From assembly GCA_013180625.2 (NCBI GenBank), contig SNVD02009237.1:62001-126000 (forward strand): a stretch of 64,000 nt of DNA, in the 5' to 3' direction. This DNA comes from Boswellia sacra. Taxonomy: Eukaryota > Streptophyta > Magnoliopsida > Sapindales > Burseraceae. Each line of letters starts with the position of its first letter. Positions within the stretch are counted from its first letter, which is position 1. Shown piece by piece: positions 10,663 through 22,933 of the stretch. The translations under genes and the position numbers were made by a program. Under the pieces are notes generated by a model, which saw nothing but the letters and a program-made list of their open reading frames with translations, was not told the origin of the DNA and ran no database searches.

Positions 10663-13600
10663 TTGGCAGATAATTTAGCTGTTGCATGAAGCCCAATGAG
10701 TGATGATGACTTTCTCATACCTTTCCTTAGAGGTCTGGGATTTGAGTATGATTCTATTGGTTAATATCATAGCCAGGTCTGATAGTTTGAGCATCCATGA
10801 AATCTATGCATTGCTTTTGAATCATGAGAGTAGGATAGCACGTTTGAATGCATTTCCAAACTTTGAGTTCACCCATAATTCCTCAGCTAAATTTGTCCAA
10901 AATAATTGTTTCTAAAATCAGAGAAGAAACTCTCATCCAAATCCAAATGTCAACAACCTCACTCTAAGTTTTGTCTCCAACACCAGGAACCAAAACACAA
11001 ATCAGAGAGGAAGAGGTAAAGGGAAAGGTAGAAACTCAGGAAACATACCTCCCCCCAAGCCTACATGCCAAGTTTGTGGCAAGTATGGCCATGCTGCCCA
11101 TATTTGCTTTCAAAGATACAATAGAGATTTTAACCCTACAAATATCAACTCCCAACACCAAGCTTCAGCTTTCATAGCCTCTCAAGATGGAAGTGTTGAC
11201 TCTAACTAGTACTTTGATAGTAGGGCAACTAACCATCTGACTAATGATCCAGCAAATCTGAGTGTCAAGAGTGAATATAAAGGACTCGATCAAGTGACTA
11301 TTGGCAATGGACAAACCATGCAGATCTCTCATTACGGTAATTCTTTTCTTCCAACTCTATATATGGTCTAGTAAGAACTTGTTCTTAAGGACATCCTTTA
11401 TGTTCCTGAAATCACAAAAATTTACTTAGCATTTCTAAACTTGCATTTGACAATAACCTGTTGGTTGAATTTCATGGTGATTGTTGGTTGATAAAGGACA
11501 AGAAGGGGAAGGTTCTTCTTCAAGGGCCGGTGGCCTCTATCAACTTCCAACCGATGCTCATCATCCTATAACAACCCAAAGAAGGCAATCAAATTCTGCT
11601 ACTGCTATTTCATTTTTTTCTATTTTATGCAATGCTAATTCCTGGATAAACAAATTTCCCTTTTTAAGAAAGAAGACAAATTCTTCCTGCTCTGTTGAAA
11701 CAAACAATGTTAAGAATAAAAATTATCATCAAAGTTTAGCCACTCTAAGGCAAATCTTGTTGAATGTCCTAATATTCTTCACAGAAGGCTAGGTCATCCA
11801 CACCTAGCAACTCTTAAAACAATTTTGTCTTCCTGTCAAAACCATTTAAAGGCAATATAAAGAAAGATCCAGATTTTTGTGAAGCCTATCAACTTGGTAA
11901 AACTCATAAACAACATCATGGTCCATTTGAAACTCATACTAATGCACCCTTTGAGCTTATTCACGTTGATCTATGGGGGCCAGCACCGCTTCCTTCAAGT
12001 AATGGAAGTAAATATTACATTACCTTTCCAGATGACTTTACCCGATACACTTGGATCTATCCCCTGTAGACCAAATCACAAGCATTTCATGTATTTATAC
12101 AATTTAAGAGTTTCATTGAGAATCTTTCAAGTAGAAATATAAAAATTTTACAAGCTGACTAGGGAGGGGAGTTTAGATGTTTTGAATCCTACCTTAAACA
12201 GAAAAGGATTATTTTCAGGCACCCTTGTCCATACATACATCACCAAAATGGTAGAATTGAGAGGAAGCACAGGCACATAACTGAATCTGGATTAACCTTG
12301 CTTGCTCAAGCAAATATATCACTTAAATATTGGTACGAAGCTTTTGAAACAATTGTGTATCTTATTAATAGACTCCCTACTTTGGTTCTAAACAAACAGT
12401 CTCCTTTTGAGAAATTGTATCATCATAAACCAGACTATTCCTTTCTTATAGTTTTTGGTTGTGCATGCTACCCATACCTTAGACCTTATAATGGAAACAA
12501 GTTTCAATATTACACCTATAAGTGTGTATTTGATGAGGAACGGGGTTCCTCAAGTTAAAAGAAAGAGAGGAAGATGTAGACAGAGGAAAGGGGAGAAACA
12601 ATAGAAGAAATTTAGGGAGAAATTGAGTGAAATTGAAGGAGGAGACAATCCTTTTACTAAAAGATCAAAAAACAATAACAACCAAATCTAAGAAATAAAA
12701 TAAATAAAGACACTTATTTATAGTGCCGACAATCATAACTTAACTAGGAAATATACTTCCATTAGGAAATATAATACTAATCCTAGTTGAATTAGAAAAT
12801 ACCAAAATTAAATCCTAAATAAAATAGTAAACTATTAATTAGGAAAATAACTCCAATTAGGATTACTCCCAATTTAGGAAGTCAAAATCCCTAATAATAG
12901 TCAAAATCCCTAATTTATTAAAATCCCTAAAATCAAAATTAAAATCCCTAATTTATTCTTAATTTGTCCTACATCAGTATTTCTTGGGTATACTTCAAAT
13001 CATAAGGGATACAAATGCTTACATCAATCTGGAAAACTTTATATAGCTAAGTATGTGGTTTGTTATGAGATGGACTTTCCTTTTCTTACATCTGCTGGTT
13101 TAAAAAATAATTCAAAATATGATGCTACTAGCCAACTTTCATTTCCTTAATTTCTTTCTGTCTCTTAATATTTTCCTTCTGATAATAGTACTACATCTAC
13201 TGGAATAGAAGCTGATCTTGGTCCTTCAATAACCAGCCCTGCTGCAAGACCTTCATCTCCTATAGTTCCTGCAGATAGCTCATATGATTCTCCTCCAACA
13301 GCACCTCTCAAAGCCCATTCACCAGTTCCTTGCCATCCTATGGTGGCTAGGTCCAAGTCAGGTATTTACAAACCTAAACTTTACCTCACTTTTTGCTCTG
13401 CTTCTCCTCAAATCACCCCAAACACTACTCAGCAAGTCTTACAAGATATGAGTTGGAGAAAAGCAAAAGGGGAAGAATATAATGCTCTTCTCCAAAATAG
13501 AACCTGGACACTTGTTCCACAAAAACCAAACATGAAACTAATAGGAAACAACTGGGTTTTTAGAATTAAATACAAAGCAGATGGGAGACTTGATAGATAT

Positions 13601-14957
13601 AAGGCTAGACTAGTGGCAAAAGGGTTCCATCGAACCCCAGGGATAGATTTCAAGGAAACATTCAGCCCTATTGTGAGATCAACAACAATTAGAGTTGTTC
13701 TTAGTCTAGCCACTATGAAAAATTGGTCTATTAGACATGTTGATGTAAACAATGCATTCTTAAATGGCAAGCTATATAAAGATGTTTACATGCTCCAACC
13801 TGAAGGTTTTAAAGACTTGACAAGGCCAAATCATGTGTGTAAGCTTCATAAGACTCTTTATGGTCTCAAACAGGCTCCGAGGGCCTGGTATGAAGAATTG
13901 AAAAATGCTCTGCCTAAATGGGAGTTTTATAGCTCAAAATCAGACTATACCTATTCATTCTTAGGAGGAAAAACAGTTTGACACTTCTACTTGTGTATAT
14001 TGATGACATTCTTGTCACAGGAAGCTGCAACCAAACTATGGAAGATGTAATCATGATGCTGAATAACAAATTTGCTCTTAAGGATCTTGGTTCAATCTCC
14101 TATTTTCTAGGAATTGAATTTAAGAAAAATACTGGTTCACTTCACTTATCTCAAACCAAGTATATTGAAGATCTACTAAAGAAGACAAATATGGAAACAG
14201 CAAAGTCTAGTCCAACCCCGTTAAGCACTTCCATGAAGTTGAGCAAAGATATAAGAGCTTCATTCTCTGATCCAACCTTATATAAAAGCATCATAGGAGC
14301 CCTTTAGTGTGCTACAATAACCAGGCCAGAGATCTCTTATGTTGTGAATAAATTAAGTCAGTATATGCAAGACCCCTCATACTTGCATTGGCAGGCTTGC
14401 AAAAGACTCTTGAGATATCTAAAAGGTTCAAAGAATCTTGGAATTGAGCATACAGCAGGAGGAAAATTAGAGTTAATTGGGTATTCAGATATAGATTGGG
14501 CATGTGATCCGGATGACAGAAAATCAATTGGAGGTTTTTGTATTTTCCTTGGAAATAACCTTGTCTCTTAGTCTTCAAAAAAACAGAGGATGGTGTCTAG
14601 ATCAAGCACTGAAAGTGAGTATAAAGCTTTGGCTGATATTGCAACAGAAATAACTTGGCTAACTTCTCTTATTAGTGAGTTGAAGCTAGAACATGATAGA
14701 GTTCCAGTTATTTGGCGTGATAACTAGAGTGTAGCTTCATTGGCATCCAATCCAATTCTTCACGGAAGAAGTAAGCATATTGAACTTGACATTCACTTCA
14801 TTAGAGACAAAGTTCTTAATCAGGAGCTGGAAATTCATTATGTTCCAATCAAGGAGCAGATAGCTGATATCTTTACTAAACCTCTAGCAATTGATAGATT
14901 CAAATACCTGAGACACAAGCTTACAGTCTTCGAAGGACACTTGAGCTTGAGGGAGGA
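10663..14957 (+). pseudogene. Gag-Pol remainder of copia element B
   Basis: Resumes in gag at LADNLAVA and runs through a zinc knuckle CQVCGKYGHAAHIC (about 11067-11108), protease (YFDSRATNHLT near 11209, with the usual G of the DSG motif changed to R), GAG-pre-integrase (LGHPH near 11793), integrase core from about 11960 (DLWGPAP) to 12530, RT 13440-14300 (YIDDILVTG near 13998) and RNase H 14310-14900 ending LRHKLTVFEG. A solo LTR splits the integrase end at 12531. Several stops (for example near 11208, 14308, 14572, 14728) and frameshifts (near 10760 and 13978) kill it. About the middle third of Gag is missing before 10663. Confidence 0.88.
12531..12976 (-). mobile_element. Solo LTR (446 bp) of the short LTR element, in element B integrase
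   Basis: Minus-strand copy of the 427-bp LTR at 10236-10662, from TGATGTAGGAC to CCTCATCA. A perfect 5-bp target duplication GTATT lies at 12526-12530 and 12977-12981, and removing one GTATT plus the LTR restores the integrase frame (TYKCVF then LGYTSNHKG). So a second copy of the same small family inserted 2 kb away and recombined to a solo LTR. Confidence 0.92.
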
Positions 14958-15325
14958 TGAAAGACAAAAATGAATTCTGTTGCAGAATAACAATTGAGCT
15001 GTTGTGAATTACACATTTGAAAATAGTATGGAAGCTAAACTGGAGAAAATGACAACTATTGTTACAATGACTCAACACAGATTTACTCTCACAGTTACTT
15101 TACAGCTACAACAGCTTAGCACATCTGGATCAAACAAATGGAGGAGATTTAATTTAAAAAGTTTCTGGACTTTTCCATTTTCTTTATATAAATATCAGAC
15201 CTACTGTTTACTAAATCAAGTAGTGAATGGTAATATAATATTTTTTCCGTTTGTTCTTCTTCTTTGAGCTTTAGCCTTCTAATTCGTGTTTTATATCAAG
15301 AAAAAGCATATAAACTTTTATTTTT
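14958..15325 (+). repeat. 3' LTR of copia element B
   Basis: Direct repeat of 2488-2853, preceded by the purine tract gagggagga. The last 12 or so bases are less similar, so the end may lie between 15298 and 15325. Confidence 0.8.
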
Positions 15326-15564
15326 TATGGGATCTTGTTAATTGTTTTATTCCAGAAAACTTTGATGTTATTATCGTTGGCTAATTAATTAAAAAATTAG
15401 AAAACAAACAAATATTAACAATTTATCTAGCATTCATAAGCCAAAATATATCTATTTGAGGACCCAAAATCCGATGTAATGTTTTGAACTTGTTGAATTC
15501 AGACTCCAGAGTTGAAGTATTTTATTTTCTAATTTCGTTAAGGTTTAAATTTTGAACTTATTTT

Positions 15565-16426
15565 GGGAAAATATTACAAATAACCTTAAATTAAGGTGTA
15601 ATATTGACATAACCTTTATGTTTTATATAATATTATCAATAATCTTATTAACACCAAATTCTGTTAAATTAATCTCATGACACAATAAAAATATATATAA
15701 TAACTATTATACCCTTTAACCATATTATTTTCTATTATTTAAATATTTTATAACTGGTGTAACATTTAAATCAAAGAGTTATAAAATTTTCACTGATAAC
15801 CTTATACCAAAAGATAACAAACAGAAAACTTATAAATAACATAAATTAAAAACTCTAAAATAGATACATAATAAAATTCAAATTAAAAATAAAAAGTTGA
15901 ATATAAATACGACAGGGGGAATTAAAGTAATAAAATAAAATAAACATATTCAAATATAGTATTTTAATACTAAAAAATTAAAATTAATTTAACTACCTAA
16001 AGTAAGAAAGAAAAATAGAAGAAACTTTCTTATAATTAAAATAAATAAAATATAAAAAATTATAATAACCTCCTAAAAAAAGGTCCAAACCCTAAAACAA
16101 AACTATTTTAAAATAATTTTAAAATTAATATGGAACATAAATCAACATTATTCAAAAAGCCAAAGTCATAGAGGAGAAATATGTTTTGAAGATGTAGTTG
16201 ATGTATTTATTTTATATATATTATTGTTTGTGATTTTTTCATTAAAGTTTCATAAGATTATTTTATTTAAACATTGAACATGTTACTAATTAAGTAAATG
16301 ACTTGGATTACTTTTTTATCTTTTTAAGTGTTAAATTTAAATAAAATTAGTTAATATTAAAGTTATTGATAATATTATATAAAACGTGAGAGTTATGTTT
16401 AACATCAGCTCTTAGTTCATGATTAT

Positions 16427-16440
<14 letters not shown>
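15565..16440. mobile_element. Element with long imperfect terminal inverted repeats
   Basis: About 90 bp at 15570-15665 (with tttatataatattatcaata) is the inverse complement of about 16350-16440 (tattgataatattatataaa). Between them is AT-rich DNA with no coding capacity. The right end abuts a TA microsatellite, so the target duplication cannot be read. Long-TIR MITE or foldback element; superfamily not assigned. Confidence 0.55.

Positions 16441-16485
<45 letters not shown>
16432..16485. repeat. (TA)n microsatellite
   Basis: About 27 uninterrupted TA dinucleotides next to the long-TIR element. Confidence 0.95.
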
Positions 16486-16489
<4 letters not shown>

Positions 16490-17090
16490 TGAGGTTCTTA
16501 TCAATTTATAGTCTTCGACCATTAGATTGGAAAACTCCAGAAAGCCCATTTGTGTTGGGGCTTGGAACCTCCATCCATTCATACTTCTTGTTGGGCCGAT
16601 TCTTTGTGCCAAAATTTTACCTAGGTACCTTTATGTTGCTCTATGTAATGTACAGCATTTGTGCTCATAGAGTCGCTTTCTAATTTTTCATTCCATTTTT
16701 TTTAATAATTTTAACATAAAATAAAATTATCGAAGTGGATAAAAAATTATAAATACGCACCTAAAATACTCTATTTCAATTTTTTTTAGTTTCTCCATTT
16801 AAGAGAAAGTAAAAAATTTAAAAAAGAATTTTTTTAAACTTGTACTTATAATTTTTTAATCTTTTTAATATTTTATTTTAGTATAAAATTTTTACAAAAA
16901 TAAAAAAAATGACTCTTTTAAAAATTGAGGTTGAAAAAAAAAATGGGGCACAAAGGAAAAGAAAGGAAAGGAGGATAAGCAAGCCATGGCATGGAAATGA
17001 CGGGAGCCAGTTAAGCAAAGATATAACAAAGCGCATCATAAAATCAAAATCAAACCAAAACCAAAGCCACTTTGAGATAGACACTCAAAG
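16486..17090 (+). promoter_or_regulatory. Upstream region of the J20-like gene
   Basis: AT-rich DNA, then a purine-rich stretch around 16910-17050. Nothing coding is recognised. It should hold the promoter and 5' leader of the gene that starts at 17091. Confidence 0.4.
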
Positions 17091-18552
17091 ATGCGTTGCG
17101 GCAGCAGCACCAGCCATGGATTCGCGATTGCAGGAACCGACAATCATCGCTTCTCCTCTCCGTCTATCCCTTTCTTCTGCTCATACCCGACCCGACTTTC
17201 AATCTGCTCCTTCAAGCTTAAGGCAGTTCAGAACTCAACCGAGGTGAGCTTCTACGACCTTCTCGGCATACCCGAGTCCGGAACCTTGCCGGAAATCAAG
17301 CAGGCCTACAAGCAGCTGGCGCGCAAGTACCATCCGGACGTATCGCCGCCGGATCGGGTCGAGGAGTACACGAAGCGGTTTATTATGGTCCAGGAGGCCT
17401 ATGAGACGCTGTCGGATCCCAGACGGCGTGCAATTTACGATCGTGACGTGGCCAAAGGCCTCCACCTCGCATTATCGGCTAGAAGACGCTATCAAAACGA
17501 CCTGGTATTGTATTTCATCCATTTGCTCGCTTTTTCTTCGGATTCTTGTTACTTGCTAGGTTTTGGGTAAATTGTTGAATTTGAGACAAGTCTGAAATTT
17601 CAATTATCGCATTAAGCATTAAATGTAGCTTTTTTACTTTGGGATTTAATGAGATCAACGGTCATAAGTTAAGTTTTGTGTCAATAAATTGTGACACAAA
17701 TTTCTGAAGGGCAGGGCCGGATATATATTAGTTAGGCCTTAGTAGAGTTTCGTGTATGATCTGATGCTCGCAACCCATGTATGATTTCTGGCTGATATGG
17801 GGACATAATGTAGCTCTCTTTACTGTATTTTCCAACCTCCATAGAGCTTTTAAAGCTATTTGCTGTTTCATTTGCATCTTCGGTGTCTTGGTTCTTTGTT
17901 TTCGTCTTTTTTAGAAATGACGATTGTTTCTTGATTTTCTATTGTGAATTTTAATTAATCCTTTCCCTGGTAATAGTGTTATCATGATGCTTCCGTGCAT
18001 ATTGAACTTGTCTATTACATTTCAGTGATTTTGGTAATGAAATCATTGTGTTTTTTCATTATGGTACGAATGTTGTCTTCTTGATGAATGGGGACCACTT
18101 TGGTGCTTGTCGTTTAATCTTTTCCAGAGTTTCTTTTCTTTGAATTGCTTTTGCTTTGAGCATCTAATGGGAAATAAGCTTGATTTTGACTTCTTTCCCA
18201 GGAAAATATTTTGGCCTTTGAATGTTAGAAAGTATAGCAAATTGTTATGTTTTCATTGGATGTTAAGAATCTCCTTTAATCTTTGCTTTTGCTGACATCA
18301 GTCAGTTCCCTCTCGTGTGAAAAGAATTGTACTTCTTATGATTTTAGATCCAAACTGCTGTTGTCTTTGATCACCTTTGATTTATTTGGGTTTTCTTTCA
18401 ATCAGGAGATGGAAGAGAGGACCGAATGGAAGAACCGTTGGCAATCTCAGTTATCTGAGCTGAAGAGAAGAAGCATGAACAAGGATGTTAGAGGAAACAT
18501 GTCATGGGGAGCTCGAATGCGTAGGCAAAGGGATGAGTTTTCAGAGTTATAG
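17091..18552 (+). CDS. J20: Chaperone protein DnaJ 20-like, chloroplastic (J20)
   Basis: Two exons: 17091-17504 and 18406-18552, joined in phase 0 (intron begins GTATTG and ends TTTCAATCAG), giving about 186 residues; Arabidopsis J20 is similar in length. Residues 1-50 are rich in S, T and R with few acids, like a chloroplast transit peptide. The J domain is at about 53-118 (FYDLLGIPESGTLPEIKQAY), with the essential HPD at 81-83 and LSDPRRRAIYDRD near its end. Exon 2 encodes the family C-terminus with WKNRW, LKRRSMNKD and SWGARMRRQR. Known role of J20: it recognises inactive deoxyxylulose-5-phosphate synthase in plastids and passes it to Hsp70 and Clp. GC content of exon 1 is clearly above its surroundings. 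No breaks are seen. A damaged copy of exon 2 lies at 52857. Confidence 0.9.
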
Positions 18553-19429
18553 ATATATATTGTTTTATTGTATATATACATCTTTCTTTCATCCTTTTAG
18601 ATAGGTTTTGTTTGTTTTGAAAGAGAAAACAAAGTGCTTCTGGGTTAGGCATTGCTTGAAAAATTGAGGAAAGTGCTTTCTAATGCTAATCAGTAGTATT
18701 GAGACACAGAAATTGTATAGGTCTCTGATGTGCCGACCATAATAGTAAGAATATATATATATATATATTGTATGTATACTAGTAACAATAAATGTTTCCT
18801 CATTGCGATGACAGAATTAAGTTTTCTCTTTTGGTTGTGGATTGCACTTTGTGATTGTTTATGGAAAAACAGTTATAGAAGAACAGTATGCAATGTGTAC
18901 ATAAATGGCAATTAAGCAAGCAGGCAACTTGCAAGAGCCTTCCTAAGATTTCATAGAATTATTAGGAATAAAATTGTTTCTGAAATGCGATCGACTTTTT
19001 TTAACAGTAAACTTCTTATTTCCAAGCTTTCAATGAAATTAGTTGTATGTTTATACTTCTTCGGTTTATTGGATTGTATCTTTGATTGTGGATTTCAGCT
19101 GAGGGAGATGATATTGTAAAACTAATGCTGCCAACGGGGTCTAGTTGGGCAACACTATCTGCTTTTCCTATTTTGTCTGGAGCTGAAAGTGATTGCAAGT
19201 TTGTTTTCTGCATTCAATCATTCATGCTTAGGTTCTCTTTTGTGTTCGAGATAAATATGATTAACAAAATTGTACTATTTTTTGTGGATGTATATCTCAT
19301 AGCCTGAGCTAAATAAAGAAGTGGACATAAAACAAAACAAAAGAAAAATGGTGATATTTAGAAACTAATAAACATAAGCCGCAAAAGGAAAAAGGAAATT
19401 TTATGTAGACAGGCTTAATTTTTTTTTAG
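18553..19429 (+). other. 3' flank of the J20-like gene
   Basis: Contains the presumed 3' UTR and downstream DNA, with a short (TA)n at about 18752-18768. A similar sequence lies downstream of the broken copy at 52966-53755. I recognise no second gene. Confidence 0.4.
19421..19429. repeat. Left target duplication of the 834-bp element
   Basis: TTTTTTTAG, repeated at 20264-20272. Confidence 0.75.
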
Positions 19430-20263
19430 AAGTGTTGTTTTTTAAGCCCCGTGAAATCTCTTTTTAAGTCCCTATCTAAACAAAATTTATTAAAAAATAA
19501 TTAATTCATAAACATATTCCCATAATTTCAAAATTATACTTTTTTTTTAAATCTCTTATTATTCATAGTTTCAACAAATTTACCTATTCTAGATTTTGTG
19601 CTTATGTCTACATATATTTTATCTTTTACTCGAATACCAAGAACCTATCCTAGCTAACGGAATTTAGGAAAGAAATAGTTGATCTTTGTGTAGGAAGATT
19701 TCTTCCATGTCTTTCCTCATCTAATTGATTTCAAGCCCGTTTGCACCACCCTACAGAATTCTAAGTTGAGTTGCCTTGTGACTAATGACCTCATCACATT
19801 TGTTAAACATTAAAAGAACTGAAACGGTTGGAATCAAAGAAGATATTCTGGTTAAATGTTAGAAGTACAATATTAATCAAATAAAATTACAAAATGAATT
19901 TTTTTTTCCAATTTCCAAGGGGAGAAACTTGTAACCATATTTTATTGCTTTATTCAAAGAAAATTTTCATTTCAAACAATCAGCACAGATCGTAGTAGAG
20001 GATGCAGGCCATTCCCCAGGGAAAATATAGAGAATAGAAAACACATATAAAGAGATAATGAATAATTAGAAGGAAAAATATTACAGACATGAATCAAAGA
20101 TAAAAGTGGCTTTTAGGCTTTAAAACAGATAAGTTCATTGATAATTAATACCAGTGATGACCTGAAAAGAAAAGGGATATATTTTAAACTCCATAAATGT
20201 ATTTATGAAATAAGAATTTTTAATCAAATTTATTTAAAGATGGGGCTTAAATATCAGTACGCC
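19430..20263. mobile_element. 834-bp non-autonomous inverted-repeat element with 9-bp TSD (MULE-like)
   Basis: Left end AAGTGTTGTTTTTTAAGCCC and right end complement GGCGTACTGATATTTAAGCC form imperfect inverted repeats. A 9-bp direct repeat TTTTTTTAG flanks it, as expected for Mutator-like elements. The duplicated copy of this locus at 53754-53761 reads straight through the site (ttttttagtcattt) with no insert, which is an empty-site control. No coding capacity. A sequence resembling its left end recurs at about 53852. Confidence 0.75.
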
Positions 20264-20665
20264 TTTTTTTAGTCATTTTAGGCATGAATGGAAGAGGCCC
20301 ATTGCAGCACTCTGTGGACTAGTTTGTATAAAATGGACATACTCTGTAGTTGTCATCCACTATATCCTGGTTACGGTCGTGACAGGGCTTCATCACGGAA
20401 TGAACCCTTCACATCCTTTCTTTTGTGATTGTGGTTCCTCTCAATAGAAATTGAAATGGGTCGGTTTTGGGTTTTTTCATCAGGATCTAGAATCAAAACA
20501 GTTAAAGAACCAAAACTACCTAAAACCATCACTGTTCTAAGTTCTGATTATTTAGATCCAGAAACAATTCATAACCATTTATGCAGAACTAGAATTGATC
20601 CACCCGTCCAAATAATACTATATAATTTATTTATATTTATATTTTGTAAAATAATATATTATATC

Positions 20666-21090
20666 TGTTGGAGATAATTTTTCAAGATTAGAAAAGCTCA
20701 AAAGATCAGCCTCATATCAGGATTCTACAAGCTAAACTATCCAAGACGTCAAAGCTCATAAAGCTCATCCGCTTCTGGCCACAGAAGGAACCTGACCTAG
20801 CTCACGCTCAAGAGTCCAATTATGACTTGGTCAAAGTCCAACTCATCACATCACATGCAGAGGCGACCCACAATGCCACGCAGCAGCTCAGGGTGAATCC
20901 CAATCACAATCCTTCAAAAAAGGAGTCCTACGATTGAAGCACTACCTAAACCCCACTACACCCATGTATTTGCCATTAACTACCAGTTAGTGGCCCACTT
21001 AAGATGATGCGGTGGTTCCTAGCCACTACTTCCTTGAATTGAGCTCCAACTCCAAGCAAGCTCAAACTCTATAAATACCATTCCAATTAA
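20666..21090 (+). repeat. Truncated LTR remnant (gypsy-like guess)
   Basis: Begins TGTTGGAGATAATT, is more GC-rich and less repetitive than its surroundings, and ends with a TATA-like ctctataaatacc near 21070, where LTR promoters usually lie. No partner LTR, primer site or target duplication is seen. Assignment rests on general LTR features only. Confidence 0.4.
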
Positions 21091-21323
21091 AAGTTAAATA
21101 AAAGGAAATTTCTATGATAGTGCAGAAAGAAATCTTGGCATTAATGATGGGATGAAAATAGACCATTTGATTAAATCAATGGTCTACATTAATTAAAAAA
21201 AAAAAGAAACTTAAAAGTTTACTTATTAAACAATTGATTAAATAAGTATTGTTTGATTTGAAAATATCGCTTCTAAGTAATTTAAAATTACGGTTACCAC
21301 TTCAAATAAAAAATCTATAAATT

Positions 21324-21700
21324 ACATTAGATGAAAGTCCATTTTTGTATCCATCCATAAAACAATGATTTTGATTGAATGTATCTAATCTAGATGAAAG
21401 TTTGTATTTAGTCCTGCTGTGAATCCTTCAATTATAGTACATAGTTTTCTCGTTCATTACATTAAGTGGAAATCCATCATTACGTCCATCTATTAAACAA
21501 TAATTTAAATCCAATATATCTAATTTAGACGGAAGTTCATATTGAGTCCATCTAAGATTTTCTCAATAACATTGTACATTTTTTAAAGTTCACATTAAAT
21601 GGAAGTTCATCTTTGCATCCATCTATTAAACAATGATTTTAATTAAATTTATCTTATTTAGATGAAAGTCCGTTTTGACTCTATAAATGTGTCCTTTCAT
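21324..21700. repeat. Degenerate tandem repeat, unit about 134 bp, near three copies
   Basis: Units start near 21324, 21457 and 21592, each with 'acatta', a 'catccat/catctat' block, 'aaacaatgatttt' and 'tttaga(t/c)g(g/a)aag'. No open frames. Confidence 0.7.
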
Positions 21701-22131
21701 AACAGAGGCTTTTTTTTTTTTTTTTGAAGTTTGATTAAAATGGAAATCCATATAAGTGTCTATCCAATTAGAAGTTGAAACAAAATTAAAATTTCGATTC
21801 CCACCATTTGAACCCATTGAAACATAAGACAAATTGAAAAGGTGTTTCCATGTTTTTCACCAATTTATGCTACAAAACCTTAATTTAAAATTTAATATCG
21901 TATCCCACCATTTGAAAAATTGAAAATTTAAATTAATTTTGAGAACTGGTTTCCCACCATTTGAATATATTAAATTAAAAAAACAAATTGAACAAGTGTT
22001 TCCAAACTACTTGGTCCTATGACACCTTATATAATAATTTAGAGTGCATTTCCTAGCATTTGAACATATGCAAGGAGTTATATTGGTCAACATATAACCA
22101 CTCAAACCTATGTTACTTATTATATTAGTAA
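21701..22131. other. AT-rich DNA with a recurring short motif
   Basis: The string 'cccaccatttgaa' or close variants recurs near 21800, 21905 and 21954. A poly-T run lies at about 21711. No gene is seen. Confidence 0.4.
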
Positions 22132-22154
22132 ATACATACATACATACATACATA
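22132..22154. repeat. (ATAC)n microsatellite
   Basis: About five to six copies of the tetranucleotide. Confidence 0.85.
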
Positions 22155-22928
22155 TAACCTCTTCAACAGTCTTATGTTAATTACTTTACAAAATAAAAAA
22201 TCTTATTACTTATAATTCAAATTGGTTAAGAGAAATAATAATATTATAAAATTTTTTGTTGTATTGGTTTGTATATTTTGAGTTTTCATTTTCAAAATTT
22301 AGAAAGAATATGTGGTTGATTTTAAATTTTTTCGAATTTTGAAAATGATATGTGATTGATATTAATTCAAATATATTTGTGAATGTAAGTCTTCAAAAAA
22401 TAGCATTTTGAAATGTTAACAAACAAAGCTGAACATTTTCCCATGACTTTATAGTAATGAGTATGATCATATTGTTTTAATAAAATATTAAAGTAGCAAT
22501 TAAAAAGCCAAAATGAGACTAAACTGAACTTATTATTGACCAAATATATTCATATAGACATACATAAATGTATTAGAGCATCTGAATCAAGGGTTTTTTT
22601 TTCCGATAATTTAAAATAAGTACATGTTGTCACTCAAATCATGTAAATTTTTTTGTTGATTATATTTCAACCAATTCATCTATATTTTTCGCTTGTCAAA
22701 CTTTTATTATATATTAGAAATAATATAATAACATGTGTTATGTATTAAATACATCTAACTATGTGAAAAAACAATTTAATATACAATTTAATATACAATT
22801 TTAATTATATATAAAAATATTAATAGCCTTAACCGTCTATATTTCACATCACAATTACAATTTCTTAAAATTATTCTAATATAACCATGAAATGAAATTC
22901 ATATTTCTCATCTATTCTTAAAATTTAA
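22155..22928. other. AT-rich intergenic DNA
   Basis: Nothing recognisable apart from short A/T runs; it ends at the target duplication of copia element C. Confidence 0.4.
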
Positions 22929-22933
22929 CTAAC

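Larger units (their letters stand above)
2488..15325 (+). mobile_element. Copia-type LTR retrotransposon B, broken up by nested insertions
   Basis: Two near-identical LTRs in direct orientation (2488 and 14958 starts, both TGAAAGACAAAAATG) flank it. A primer-binding site follows the 5' LTR and a purine tract (gagggagga) precedes the 3' LTR. Coding remnants are gag N-terminus at 2879-2933, then gag, protease, integrase, RT and RNase H from 10663 to 14957. Element A, a short non-autonomous LTR element and a solo LTR interrupt it. The target duplication is unclear: GATGG before and TATGG after fit with one mismatch if the LTR reaches 2853/15325. Many stops and frameshifts show it is dead and the oldest layer of the nest. 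Confidence 0.85.

Noticed and set aside
20429..20677. A small gene of about 82 codons
   Set aside because: Low-complexity, no recognised motif, and it runs into the LTR remnant; no support beyond an open frame.
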